From: CAYSBA01 sp964429075 [NCBI: uncultured bacterium]
GTDB lineage: Bacteria > CAYSBA01
Direction of reading: 5' to 3'
Assembly: GCA_964429075.1 (NCBI GenBank)
Contig: CAYSBA010000046.1
Location: 1-7,645, forward strand
DNA length: 7,645 nt
Below are positions 1 through 6,215 of this stretch, one piece after another (the first letter of the stretch is position 1; each line of letters opens with the position of its first letter). The notes beneath the pieces are model-generated. The model had not been told where the DNA came from and did not search any database. It saw only the letters and a list, made by a program, of their open reading frames with translations. The translations under genes and the position numbers were made by a program.

Positions 1-1
1 G

Positions 2-52
2 GAAGGTGGCAGGACTATTGGTGCTGGCGTCGTTACTGAAATCTTAGAGTAG
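2..52 (+). CDS. tuf: Elongation factor Tu, C-terminal end (partial)
   Basis: The first 16 codons read [16 protein letters not shown] followed by TAG. This is the highly conserved end of EF-Tu domain 3 (the GGRTxGAGVVT motif). EF-Tu is the cytoplasmic GTPase that brings aminoacyl-tRNA to the ribosomal A site. Only the tail lies in the window; the reading frame enters from the left edge. A tuf gene just before rpsJ is the common bacterial arrangement joining the str operon (rpsL, rpsG, fusA, tuf) to the S10 operon. The 10-base gap to rpsJ leaves no room for a terminator or a new promoter, so tuf and the ribosomal genes probably share a transcript. Confidence 0.95.
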   Translation, partial: EGGRTIGAGVVTEILE

Positions 53-62
53 TGGTGTACAA

Positions 63-374
63 ATGACAATAGATTACAGTAGAATGAGAATAAAACTAAA
101 GGCCTACGATCAAAAGATATTGGATAAGGCTGCTAAAGAGATAGTAAAGGCCTGCGAAAAGACAGCTGCAAAGGTTATTGGGCCAATACCTCTTCCAACT
201 AAGATAAGCCGCTATACAGTGCTTAGATCTCCACATATTGATAAAAAATCGAGAGAACAGTTCGAAATCAGGATACACAAACGCCTTATCGATATCATTC
301 AACCGAATGAAAATACGATTGAGATGTTGAAGGGCCTTGAACTTTCTGCAGGAATATCAATTGAGGTGAAATAA
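63..374 (+). CDS. rpsJ: 30S ribosomal protein S10
   Basis: The 103-residue product matches the S10 family (usually about 101-105 residues). Family blocks seen are [20 protein letters not shown] (residues 9-28), [19 protein letters not shown] (about 40-58), [18 protein letters not shown] and the ending [11 protein letters not shown]10 sits in the head of the 30S subunit and, as NusE in E. coli, also takes part in antitermination with NusB. The start at 63 gives a normal length; a second in-frame ATG at 84 would give 96 residues but has no better ribosome binding site. The Shine-Dalgarno before 63 is weak (GGTG at 54-57), so translation may depend on ribosomes arriving from tuf. The next gene is rplD, not the expected rplC. 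Confidence 0.97.
   Translation: MTIDYSRMRIKLKAYDQKILDKAAKEIVKACEKTAAKVIGPIPLPTKISRYTVLRSPHIDKKSREQFEIRIHKRLIDIIQPNENTIEMLKGLELSAGISIEVK
363..369 (+). promoter_or_regulatory. Shine-Dalgarno site for rplD inside the end of rpsJ
   Basis: GAGGTGA lies six bases before the rplD ATG at 376, a near-ideal match and spacing, and is contained in the last codons of rpsJ. It shows that the rpsJ-rplD junction, which lacks rplC, can work as a normal translation start rather than being a random break. Confidence 0.8.
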
Positions 375-375
375 A

Positions 376-996
376 ATGCCAACTGTAAAAGTGTACAACC
401 TAGAAGGAAAAGAAGTTGATAGCATAGAGCTTCAGGATGAAATATTTAATTGTCCTATAAATGAACATGTAATATATCTAGCTATAAAATACCAAATGGC
501 TAAAAGAAGAAGAGGTACATTAAGCACTAAGACAAGAGGAGAGGTGCGCGGGGGAGGTAAAAAACCCTTTAAGCAAAAGGGTACGGGACGTGCTCGTGCA
601 GGGTCTATCAGAAGTCCTCTCTGGCGTGGTGGTGGAATTATCTTTGGTCCAAAACCACGTGATTTTTCAATTGATCTTCCAAAGAAGGTTCGCAGGCTTG
701 CTCTAAGACAGGCTGTAGCAAGCAGATTACAGGAGAAAAGTTTCTATGTGATAGATGATTTTAAATTTGATTCACCAAAGACCAAAAAGGTTGTAAATTT
801 AATGAAGGTGTTTGAGGTAGATAAAATCTTACTTGTAGATAACAAAGACAATACCAATCTATCACTTTCAAGTAGAAATATATATAAAGCAAAGTTTCTA
901 CCACCAGAGGGCTTAAATGTATACGACATCTTGAAGTATGAGAATCTATTTGTCTCAAGAGGTGTAATAGATAAAATTACTGAGAGGATAAACTGA
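376..996 (+). CDS. rplD: 50S ribosomal protein L4
   Basis: The 206-residue product is a full-length L4 (family about 200-215). It starts with MPTVKVYNLEGKEV, has the long conserved loop at about residues 46-96 (RGTLSTKTRGEVRGGGKK, then KQKGTGRARAGS and PLWRGGGIIFGPKPRDF), and a globular C-terminal part with KVRRLALRQA. The loop reaches the peptide exit tunnel, where changes in other bacteria give macrolide resistance; here it looks wild type. In E. coli L4 also represses its own operon through an S10 leader, but no such leader fits here. The gene begins one base after the rpsJ stop, so rplC, which normally precedes it, is missing. It ends in a TGATG overlap with rplW. Confidence 0.97.
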   Translation: MPTVKVYNLEGKEVDSIELQDEIFNCPINEHVIYLAIKYQMAKRRRGTLSTKTRGEVRGGGKKPFKQKGTGRARAGSIRSPLWRGGGIIFGPKPRDFSIDLPKKVRRLALRQAVASRLQEKSFYVIDDFKFDSPKTKKVVNLMKVFEVDKILLVDNKDNTNLSLSSRNIYKAKFLPPEGLNVYDILKYENLFVSRGVIDKITERIN

Positions 997-1295
997 TGGA
1001 GCTTAAACTAACAGAGGTCATTCAAGAACCATATCTTACTGAAAAGACAAATCTGTTAAGAGCTGATAATAATGTGGTGGTTTTTAAGGTACATCCTAAG
1101 GCAAACAAGATTGTAATCAAAAAAGCAGTGCAGACGATTTTTGGAGTTGAGGTAGAGGATGTTAAGGTCATTAATGTTAGAAAAAAGAGAAAAAGAGGTA
1201 AAAAAGGAATTCTCCAGAGAAAACCAGAGTACTGGAAAAAGGCCCTTGTCAAGATAAAGGAGGGTCAGACAATCGATTTCTTTGAGGGTGTGTAG
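996..1295 (+). CDS. rplW: 50S ribosomal protein L23
   Basis: The 99-residue product is a normal-length bacterial L23. Recognisable blocks are EPYLTEKTNLL (residues 11-21), VFKVHPKANKIVIKKAVQ, IFGVEVEDVKVINV and the ending YWKKALVKIKEGQTIDFFEG. L23 binds domain III of 23S rRNA beside the exit tunnel and is the docking site for trigger factor and SRP; the glutamate of TEK (residue 16) matches the E. coli residue that contacts trigger factor. The basic stretch RKKRKRGKK (about 62-70) lies in the rRNA-binding loop. The ATG overlaps the rplD stop by one base (TGATG), with GAGAGGA at 982-988 as binding site, which suggests coupled translation. Confidence 0.96.
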   Translation: MELKLTEVIQEPYLTEKTNLLRADNNVVVFKVHPKANKIVIKKAVQTIFGVEVEDVKVINVRKKRKRGKKGILQRKPEYWKKALVKIKEGQTIDFFEGV

Positions 1296-2117
1296 ATGTT
1301 AAGGAAACTCAAACCAATCACAAATGGTACGCGCTTTGTTACATATGTAGATTATAGAGAGTTATCAAAGTCAAAACCTCCAAGATCTCTGATAAAAAGG
1401 CTCAAGAAAAAGGGTGGTAGAAACAACCTTGGAAGGATTACAATCCGCTTTAGGGGTGGGGGTCATAAGAAAAAATACAGACTAATAGATTTCAGAAGAG
1501 ATAAACTTAATGTGCCTGCAAAGGTTGTATCCATAGAGTACGATCCAAACCGGACCGCTTTTATTGCATTATTGAGTTATGCAGATGGAGAAAAACGTTA
1601 CATAATAGCACCTGAAGGTATGAAGATTGGAGACATTGTTAAATCGGGTTATGATGCTGAAATATTGCCTGGCAACACCCTTGAGCTGGCAAAGATTCCA
1701 ACAGGTACAATGATTCACAATATAGAATTAAAACCTGGTAAAGGTGGTCAGCTTGTCAGGTCTGCAGGCTGTTATGCAATGTTGATGGCAAATGAAGGGA
1801 ACTATGCATTGATCAGGCTTCCATCTGGTGAGATGCGATATGTTCTAAATACATGTAAGGCAACTATTGGTCAGGTTTCAAATCAAGATCACCAGAATGT
1901 ATCGATTGGTAAGGCAGGAAGAATGAGATGGATGGGTAGAAGGCCCCATGTAAGAGGGGCGGCGATGAATCCCTGTGATCATCCACATGGTGGCGGTGAG
2001 GGAAAGGCTGGTCAGGGAAATCCTCATCCTGTATCTCCATGGGGATGGCATACAAAAGGTAAGAAAACAAGGAAGAAAAAACCGAGTGATAAGCTTATCC
2101 TTAAGAGGAGGAAATAA
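1296..2117 (+). CDS. rplB: 50S ribosomal protein L2
   Basis: The 273-residue product is a full-length L2. The N-terminal OB-fold part has [20 protein letters not shown] (residues 40-59) and [19 protein letters not shown]. The SH3-like part has [19 protein letters not shown] (about 136-154). The C-terminal signature [18 protein letters not shown] (224-241) includes His229, the residue tied to peptidyl transferase function in E. coli, and is followed by the basic tail [10 protein letters not shown]2 is one of the earliest and most conserved proteins of the large subunit, needed for subunit joining. The ATG follows the rplW stop with no gap, with GAGGGTG at 1284-1290 as binding site inside rplW. 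The valine common in the MNPVDHPHGG signature is cysteine here. Confidence 0.98.
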   Translation: MLRKLKPITNGTRFVTYVDYRELSKSKPPRSLIKRLKKKGGRNNLGRITIRFRGGGHKKKYRLIDFRRDKLNVPAKVVSIEYDPNRTAFIALLSYADGEKRYIIAPEGMKIGDIVKSGYDAEILPGNTLELAKIPTGTMIHNIELKPGKGGQLVRSAGCYAMLMANEGNYALIRLPSGEMRYVLNTCKATIGQVSNQDHQNVSIGKAGRMRWMGRRPHVRGAAMNPCDHPHGGGEGKAGQGNPHPVSPWGWHTKGKKTRKKKPSDKLILKRRK

Positions 2118-2125
2118 GATATTGT

Positions 2126-2132
2126 AGGAGGA
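2126..2132 (+). promoter_or_regulatory. Shine-Dalgarno site for rpsS (GTG start)
   Basis: AGGAGGA lies four bases before the GTG at 2137. It fixes the start of rpsS at a GTG, giving the conserved [11 protein letters not shown]-terminus. The 19 bases between rplB and rpsS are the longest gap in the window and hold little else. Confidence 0.8.
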
Positions 2133-2136
2133 AAGC

Positions 2137-2415
2137 GTGGCAAGGAGTTTAAAAAAAGGACCGTTTGTTGATGAACACCTTCTGAAAAAGGTACTAAAGG
2201 CAAAGAAGGAAGGGAAAAAGACAACTATAAAGACATGGTCCAGAAGATCTACAATAGTTCCAGAGATGATAGGTCTTACAATTGCTGTACATAATGGTAA
2301 AGATTTTGTCCCTGTGTATATAACAGAAGGTATGGTGGGCTACAAGCTTGGTGAGTTTGCTCCCACCAGAACATTTAGACAACATGCTGGTGACAGAAAG
2401 GCCAAAAGACAGTAG
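2137..2415 (+). CDS. rpsS: 30S ribosomal protein S19
   Basis: The 92-residue product is a standard S19. It has [19 protein letters not shown] at the start, [20 protein letters not shown] (about residues 34-53), [20 protein letters not shown] and the ending [20 protein letters not shown]19 lies in the 30S head with S13 and contacts the P-site side and the bridge to the 50S subunit. The start codon is GTG, chosen because it gives the family N-terminus and is preceded by a strong ribosome binding site. It sits between rplB and rplV as in nearly all bacteria. No unusual residues were noted. Confidence 0.97.
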   Translation: MARSLKKGPFVDEHLLKKVLKAKKEGKKTTIKTWSRRSTIVPEMIGLTIAVHNGKDFVPVYITEGMVGYKLGEFAPTRTFRQHAGDRKAKRQ

Positions 2416-2424
2416 GAGCTAAAG

Positions 2425-2760
2425 ATGGAGCTTAATTTTAAATATAGATACGCCAGAGTTTCACCGACCAAGGCAAGAATAGTTGCAAATGCCATAAAAG
2501 GAATGAAGATTGACAAGGCCGAGGTGTATCTTGAGCTCTCGAAAAAAAAGGCCGCAAGGATAATTAAAAAACTGCTAGACAGTGCTGTTGCAAGTGCACT
2601 TGAAAATCATCAGGTGCAACCAAAGGATCTTGTCGTTAAAAATTGCAGAGTAGATAGAGGTCCTATGTACAAGAGATGGAGGCCAAGAGCAATGGGAAGG
2701 GCCACCATGATAAGAAAAAGGACCAGTCATATAACTTTAACACTACAAGAGAAGCATTAG
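2425..2760 (+). CDS. rplV: 50S ribosomal protein L22
   Basis: The 111-residue product matches L22 in length and sequence: YARVSPTKARIVANAIKG (residues 9-26), KKAARIIKKLLDSAVASALEN, VKNCRVDRGPMYKRWRPRAMGRA (about 71-93) and the terminal strand TSHITLTL. The extended hairpin around RPRAMGRA lines the peptide exit tunnel beside L4; changes there cause macrolide resistance in other species, and no such change is evident here. The binding site AGGAG (2414-2418) overlaps the stop codon of rpsS, six bases before the ATG. An eight-A run at 2542-2549 encodes lysines and lies within an intact frame. Confidence 0.97.
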   Translation: MELNFKYRYARVSPTKARIVANAIKGMKIDKAEVYLELSKKKAARIIKKLLDSAVASALENHQVQPKDLVVKNCRVDRGPMYKRWRPRAMGRATMIRKRTSHITLTLQEKH

Positions 2761-2761
2761 T

Positions 2762-2766
2762 AGGGG
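2762..2766 (+). promoter_or_regulatory. Shine-Dalgarno site for rpsC
   Basis: AGGGG lies five bases before the ATG at 2772. It supports that start over an in-frame ATG at 2676, which would overlap rplV by 85 bases and add 32 residues that do not resemble S3. Confidence 0.7.
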
Positions 2767-2771
2767 TTTAT

Positions 2772-3431
2772 ATGGGAAGAAAGGTACATCCATACGGCTT
2801 CAGACTTGGAGTTTATGAGAATTGGCAATCAAATTGGTGTGTTGATGGTGAAGATTACGGCAACTGGCTTCTGGAAGACATAGATATAAGAAAATACATC
2901 AAAGAGAAGTATTTTTCTGCAGGCATATCCAGGATTGAGATAAACAGACAGGGACATGAAGGTGAGGTTGAGATCAATATCTATTCAGCAAGACCGGGTG
3001 TGATAATTGGTGAAAAGGGATCGAAAATAGAGGAGTTGAGAAATTATGTCTCTGATAAAATAAAAAGACCTGTTCGAATAAACATCAGAGAGATAAGGAA
3101 GGCAGAGATAGATGCTCAGCTTGTTGCAGAAAATATAGCTATGCAGATAGAGAGGAGGGTGCCATACCGTCGTGTAATGAAAAAGAGTGTGGATATAGCA
3201 CTAAAACTTGGTGCAAAGGGGATCAAGGTAGCATGTGCAGGAAGACTTGCCGGTGCTGAGATTGCAAGAAGGGAGTGGTACAGAGAAGGAAGATTGCCTT
3301 TGAGTACGTTAAAATCAAAAATAAACTATGCAAAACATATTGCAAAAACAAAATATGGTGTGATCGGTATAAAGGTCTGGATATATCTCGGTGATTATGA
3401 CGAGTTAAAAAAGCACGGCAATACAATTTAA
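2772..3431 (+). CDS. rpsC: 30S ribosomal protein S3
   Basis: The 219-residue product is S3. It starts MGRKVHPYGFRLGV, close to the family MGQKVNPxGFRLG. The type II KH domain carries the GxxG loop as GEKG (residues 80-83, within RPGVIIGEKGSKIEE), and the C-terminal domain has IERRVPYRRVMKK (127-138), GAKGIKVACAGRLAGAEIAR and EWYREGRLPLSTL, ending with YGVIGIKVWIYLGDY. S3 forms the mRNA entry channel; the basic ERRV and RRVMKK residues match those needed for mRNA unwinding in E. coli. The C-terminal tail after GDY is short, about nine residues, whereas some bacteria have a longer basic tail. The start at 2772 gives the conserved N-terminus and has a binding site. Confidence 0.97.
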   Translation: MGRKVHPYGFRLGVYENWQSNWCVDGEDYGNWLLEDIDIRKYIKEKYFSAGISRIEINRQGHEGEVEINIYSARPGVIIGEKGSKIEELRNYVSDKIKRPVRINIREIRKAEIDAQLVAENIAMQIERRVPYRRVMKKSVDIALKLGAKGIKVACAGRLAGAEIARREWYREGRLPLSTLKSKINYAKHIAKTKYGVIGIKVWIYLGDYDELKKHGNTI

Positions 3432-3442
3432 CGGAGTAAAAG

Positions 3443-3859
3443 ATGTTAGAGCCAAGAAAGGTAAAATTTAGAAGAAGACAGAAGGGACGCACAAAAGGTA
3501 AGGCAAACAGAGGTTTTAAACTGGTATCCGGTGATTTCGGTTTAAAGTGTCTTGAACCTGGATGGATTACAGCACGTCAGATAGAGGCCGCAAGGGTAGC
3601 AATAACAAGAAAGCTAAAGCGTTCTGGTAAGGTATGGATAACTATCTTCCCCGATAAACCTATAAGCAAAAAACCACTTGAAGTAAGAATGGGAAAAGGA
3701 AAAGGGCCACTTGATCACTGGGTTGCAGTAGTAAAACCTGGTCGTATAATATTTGAGATTGAGGCAACTAATGAAGAACTGGCAAGAGAGGCACTAAGAT
3801 TGGGTGCTAATAAATTGCCTCTCAAGTGCAAGGTGGTATGTCGGGAGGATATACTATGA
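3443..3859 (+). CDS. rplP: 50S ribosomal protein L16
   Basis: The 138-residue product is L16 (family about 135-145). It starts [16 protein letters not shown] and has [40 protein letters not shown] (about residues 44-63), [20 protein letters not shown] and [19 protein letters not shown]. The arginine in VRMGKGKG (residue 82) corresponds to E. coli Arg81, which is hydroxylated by RoxA/YcfD there; whether this happens here is unknown. L16 sits near the A site of the 50S subunit and helps tRNA accommodation. GGAG at 3433-3436 serves as binding site. Its stop overlaps the rpmC start by four bases (ATGA). Confidence 0.97.
   Translation: MLEPRKVKFRRRQKGRTKGKANRGFKLVSGDFGLKCLEPGWITARQIEAARVAITRKLKRSGKVWITIFPDKPISKKPLEVRMGKGKGPLDHWVAVVKPGRIIFEIEATNEELAREALRLGANKLPLKCKVVCREDIL
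3843..3849 (+). promoter_or_regulatory. Shine-Dalgarno site for rpmC inside rplP
   Basis: GGGAGGA lies six bases before the ATG at 3856 and within the last codons of rplP. It supports the start at 3856 rather than the in-frame ATG at 3826, which lies upstream of this site. Confidence 0.75.
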
Positions 3860-4074
3860 GAATAACAGACGAATACAGACAGAGAACTGATGAAGAGTTG
3901 AAAGAGGAGTTGCGTTCTCTTGAGCAAGAGAGACTGAATCTCAGGTTTCAGAAGGTAATAGGACAGCTAGAAAATACATCAAGAATCACTCAGGTCAAAA
4001 GAAACATTGCAAGGATATTAACAATATTAAGAGAAAGAGAGCTGCAAAAAGAGAGATCTGGAGAAGAAAGATGA
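3856..4074 (+). CDS. rpmC: 50S ribosomal protein L29
   Basis: The 72-residue product is a typical short L29, two helices in a coiled hairpin. It reads [19 protein letters not shown] at the start and has the family signature [18 protein letters not shown] (residues 27-44) followed by [14 protein letters not shown]29 binds at the exit tunnel rim next to L23 and helps form the trigger factor and SRP docking area. The start at 3856 is chosen because a good Shine-Dalgarno precedes it and it overlaps the rplP stop as ATGA; an ATG ten codons upstream adds glycine-rich residues not seen in the family. The GQLENTSRI wording recalls proteobacterial L29. The gene ends in another ATGA overlap, with rpsQ. 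Confidence 0.95.
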   Translation: MRITDEYRQRTDEELKEELRSLEQERLNLRFQKVIGQLENTSRITQVKRNIARILTILRERELQKERSGEER

Positions 4075-4334
4075 AAGGTCAAAGAGGTAATAAAAAAAGA
4101 CTAAGGGGTATGGTTGTAAGCGATCGCATGGATAAATCTATTGTTGTGGAGGTCCTAACCCGTAAAAAACATAAGCGTTACAATAAATATGTAAGTGTAA
4201 AGAAAAAATTTATGGCTCATGACGAAGAAAATAGAGCAAAATTGGGTGATATAGTTGAAATAATAGAATCAAGACCCTACAGTAAGAGAAAGCGCTGGAG
4301 ATTACTTCAGGTTATAGAAAGTGAAGGAGAATAG
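4071..4334 (+). CDS. rpsQ: 30S ribosomal protein S17
   Basis: The 87-residue product is S17, an OB-fold primary 16S rRNA binder of the 30S body. Visible blocks are [21 protein letters not shown] (a break of about residues 8-28), [22 protein letters not shown] (31-52), the signature [22 protein letters not shown] (57-78) and the ending VIE. The ATG overlaps the rpmC stop by four bases (ATGA), with GGAGAAG at 4060-4066 as binding site. In E. coli this is the last gene of the S10 operon; here rplN follows after only two bases, so the boundary with the spc operon has disappeared. Confidence 0.96.
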   Translation: MKGQRGNKKRLRGMVVSDRMDKSIVVEVLTRKKHKRYNKYVSVKKKFMAHDEENRAKLGDIVEIIESRPYSKRKRWRLLQVIESEGE

Positions 4335-4336
4335 CC

Positions 4337-4705
4337 ATGATTACCTTTCATACAATGCTGGATGTTGCTGATAATTCTGGTGCAAAAAAGATACAATGCA
4401 TTAAAGTCCTGGGTGGAACACGCAGGCGCTATGCCTATGTTGGTGATATCATAACTGCTACAGTTAAGGATGCCATTCCAAACTCTAAGGTTGCAAAAGG
4501 CACTGTGGTAAGAGCTGTTGTAGTACGGACAAGAAAAGAGTTCAAAAGAGAGGATGGTACCTGTGTGAGATTTGACTCAAATGCAGCTGTGATCATCACT
4601 AAACAGAATGAGATAATTGGAACCAGAATATTTGGCCCTGTTCCCAGGGAGTTGCGTAAAAAGAATTTCATGAAAATAATTTCATTGGCACCGGAGGTAA
4701 TCTGA
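4337..4705 (+). CDS. rplN: 50S ribosomal protein L14
   Basis: The 122-residue product has exactly the usual length of bacterial L14. Family blocks are [20 protein letters not shown] (residues 6-25), [38 protein letters not shown] (about 52-71), [19 protein letters not shown] and the ending [14 protein letters not shown]14 contributes to intersubunit bridges and binds the ribosome silencing factor RsfS in bacteria. GAAGGAGA at 4323-4330 is the binding site, inside the end of rpsQ. It begins what is the separate spc operon in E. coli. The stop overlaps the start of rplX by one base (TGATG). Confidence 0.97.
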   Translation: MITFHTMLDVADNSGAKKIQCIKVLGGTRRRYAYVGDIITATVKDAIPNSKVAKGTVVRAVVVRTRKEFKREDGTCVRFDSNAAVIITKQNEIIGTRIFGPVPRELRKKNFMKIISLAPEVI

Positions 4706-5025
4706 TGAACAGGTTAAGAAAAGGTGATTTAGTAGAGATTATCTGTGGGAAAGATAGGGGTCAGCGAGGAAAGATTATTAAGATTATAACCAAAAAAAAC
4801 AGAGCAATAGTTGAGAATCTAAATTTGGTCTATAAACATCTGAAACCAAATCAGGATCCCCTTCAACCTCAGGGGGGTATTGTGAAAAGACCAGCATCGA
4901 TTCACCTGTCTAACCTCATGCCGGTTTGTACGAGCTGCAATAAACCAGTTAGAGTCTCTTATAGGGTTGAAGGTGATGATAAGATAAGGGTCTGCAGAAA
5001 ATGTGGAAGACCAATTGGTGCTTAG
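4705..5025 (+). CDS. rplX: 50S ribosomal protein L24, form with C-terminal four-cysteine motif
   Basis: The 106-residue product is L24. The N-terminal KOW motif reads KGDLVEIICGKDRGQRGKII (residues 6-25), followed by NLVYKHLKPNQ, GGIVKRPASIHLSNLMPV and a C-terminal extension with CTSC (75-78) and CRKC (97-100). Four cysteines as two CxxC pairs suggest a zinc ribbon; as I recall, this form occurs in deltaproteobacterial and some other L24 proteins and is lost in many others, including E. coli. L24 is an assembly initiator of the 50S subunit, near the exit tunnel. The binding site GGAGGT at 4693-4698 is six bases before the ATG. Zinc binding itself is inferred. Confidence 0.96.
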   Translation: MNRLRKGDLVEIICGKDRGQRGKIIKIITKKNRAIVENLNLVYKHLKPNQDPLQPQGGIVKRPASIHLSNLMPVCTSCNKPVRVSYRVEGDDKIRVCRKCGRPIGA

Positions 5026-5034
5026 GAGGTAGAG

Positions 5035-5577
5035 ATGGTGCCCAGATTATTAACAAAGTATAATGAGGAGATAGTACCTGCTTTAAAAGAGCGGTTTAAA
5101 TATAAAAATATATATATGATACCGAGAGTTGAGAAGATTGTTATCAATATGGGTCTAGGTAGAGGTGCAAGGGATCACAAGGTTATTGAGGCAGGAGTAC
5201 GCGACCTGACACTGATTGCCGGTCAGAAGGCAGTGATAACCCGTGCTAAAAAGTCAATATCTAACTTTAAAATAAGAAAGGGCATGCCTGTAGGTTGTAT
5301 GGTTACATTAAGAAGAGAAAGGATGTATGAATTTCTCGACAGGTTAATAAGTATTGCATTGCCGCGTGTCAGAGATTTTAAGGGTCTTTCACCTAATGGC
5401 TTTGATGGTAACGGGAATTATACATTTGGTATAAAAGATCAAACAATTTTTCTTGAAATTGATCAAAATAAGGTTGAACATACCCTTGGTATGAATGTAT
5501 CTATTGTGACAACAGCCAAAACCGATGAAGAAGCAAAGGCATTACTTGATATGTTCGGTATGCCGTTTAGAAAATAG
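5035..5577 (+). CDS. rplE: 50S ribosomal protein L5
   Basis: The 180-residue product is a full-length L5 (family 178-181). It contains [37 protein letters not shown] (residues 29-47), [40 protein letters not shown] (about 82-101), [19 protein letters not shown] and the ending [17 protein letters not shown]5 binds 5S rRNA with L18 and contacts P-site tRNA and the S13 bridge. AGGAGGT (5024-5030) overlaps the rplX stop and ends four bases before the ATG. In E. coli, S8 represses translation near the start of this gene; I could not recognise an S8-type hairpin here by eye. Confidence 0.97.
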   Translation: MVPRLLTKYNEEIVPALKERFKYKNIYMIPRVEKIVINMGLGRGARDHKVIEAGVRDLTLIAGQKAVITRAKKSISNFKIRKGMPVGCMVTLRRERMYEFLDRLISIALPRVRDFKGLSPNGFDGNGNYTFGIKDQTIFLEIDQNKVEHTLGMNVSIVTTAKTDEEAKALLDMFGMPFRK

Positions 5578-5589
5578 GGAGGAATAAGT

Positions 5590-5775
5590 ATGGCAAAAAA
5601 ATGTAAGATCATATCGGCCAAGAAACCAAAAAAGTTTAAGGTAAGGGAATATAACCGTTGTAGTATATGTGGTAGACCAAGGGCCTACATGAGAAAATTT
5701 AAGATGTGCAGGATTTGTTTTAAAGAACACGCACTCCGTGGCCTTATCCCTGGAGTTAGAAAGGCCAGTTGGTAA
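5590..5775 (+). CDS. rpsN: 30S ribosomal protein S14, zinc-binding short form
   Basis: The 61-residue product is the short, zinc-binding (C+) type of S14. The four ligands are in [20 protein letters not shown] (Cys24, Cys27, Cys40) and Cys43, followed by the conserved ending [11 protein letters not shown]. The zinc-free type found in E. coli is about 100 residues and lacks this motif. S14 sits in the 30S head with S3, S10 and S19 and is added late in assembly. The short type is widespread in bacteria, including Firmicutes, Aquificota and many Desulfobacterota. GGGAGGA (5577-5583) is the binding site. It lies between rplE and rpsH as expected. Confidence 0.97.
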   Translation: MAKKCKIISAKKPKKFKVREYNRCSICGRPRAYMRKFKMCRICFKEHALRGLIPGVRKASW

Positions 5776-5791
5776 GTGGTTGGAGGTAAAA

Positions 5792-6199
5792 ATGACTATG
5801 ACAGATCCTATTGCTGATCTTTTAACTCGTATTAGAAATGGCCAGATGGCAAGGCACAAAAAGGTACAGGTCCCATATTCAAGAATAAAAGATAATATTC
5901 TATCCATTTTGAAGGATGAGGGATTTATAAAAGACTACAGAAGGATTACACAGAAACCCTGTGATATCCTTGAGATCGAGCTAAAGTATTATGGTCCAAA
6001 AAAGGAAAGAAGGGGTGTTATTCATGTTATTAAGAGGGTTTCTAAACCCGGTTCGAGGGTCTATGTTTCATATGAGGATCTTCCGGATTACGTGGGCGGT
6101 TTTGGCATACAGATACTGACGACCTCAAAGGGCGTGATGACTGGTAAAAAGGCAAAGGAGCTAAAAGTTGGTGGTGAAATAATCTGTGAAGTCTGGTAG
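5792..6199 (+). CDS. rpsH: 30S ribosomal protein S8
   Basis: The 135-residue product is S8 (family about 130-135). It begins MTMTDPIADLLTRIRNGQ, with KVQVPYSRIKDNILSILKDE and GFIKDY in the N-terminal domain, and the signature LTTSKGVMTGKKAKELKVGG (residues 109-128) before the ending EIICEVW. S8 is a primary binder of the central domain of 16S rRNA and, in E. coli, the repressor of the spc operon. The start is either 5792 or the ATG two codons later at 5798, which gives the common MTDPIADLLTR. GGAGGT at 5782-5787 sits four bases from the first and ten from the second. An in-frame ATG at 5738 would overlap rpsN and adds unrelated residues. Confidence 0.95.
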   Translation: MTMTDPIADLLTRIRNGQMARHKKVQVPYSRIKDNILSILKDEGFIKDYRRITQKPCDILEIELKYYGPKKERRGVIHVIKRVSKPGSRVYVSYEDLPDYVGGFGIQILTTSKGVMTGKKAKELKVGGEIICEVW

Positions 6200-6203
6200 T
6201 ATC

Positions 6204-6210
6204 AAGGAGA
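6204..6210 (+). promoter_or_regulatory. Shine-Dalgarno site for rplF
   Basis: AAGGAGA lies five bases before the ATG at 6216. It supports that start over the in-frame ATG at 6186, which lies inside rpsH and upstream of this site. Confidence 0.75.
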
Positions 6211-6215
6211 CTGCT

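Noticed and set aside
375-996. A hidden or shifted rplC (L3) overlapping rplD or on the other strand
   Set aside because: The open frame at 376-996 is clearly L4, with its RGGG and GTGRARAGS loop. The other open frames over it are short, antisense and show no L3 motifs. There is only one base between rpsJ and rplD.
2542-2549. Eight-A run in rplV (and another at 4792-4799 in rplX) as programmed frameshift sites
   Set aside because: Both encode lysines in intact full-length genes, no useful alternative frame follows, and such runs are expected in AT-rich, lysine-rich ribosomal genes.
2676-2771. Longer N-terminus for S3 from an ATG at 2676
   Set aside because: It would overlap rplV by 85 bases, the added 32 residues do not resemble S3, and a binding site precedes the ATG at 2772, which gives the family MGRKVHP start.
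3826-3855. Longer N-terminus for L29 from an ATG at 3826
   Set aside because: It overlaps rplP by 34 bases with glycine-rich residues foreign to L29. The ATG at 3856 has its own binding site.
5738-5791. Longer N-terminus for S8 from an ATG at 5738
   Set aside because: The added residues come from out-of-frame rpsN sequence, while GGAGGT at 5782-5787 points to a start at 5792 or 5798.
5542-5907. 121-codon antisense open frame across rpsN and rpsH
   Set aside because: It lies entirely opposite well-supported S14 and S8 genes, is not a family I recognise, and its length is a side effect of the coding strand's composition.
6186-6215. Longer N-terminus for L6 from an ATG at 6186
   Set aside because: The ATG lies inside rpsH and upstream of the AAGGAGA site. 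The start at 6216 gives the conserved MSKIGNKPI.
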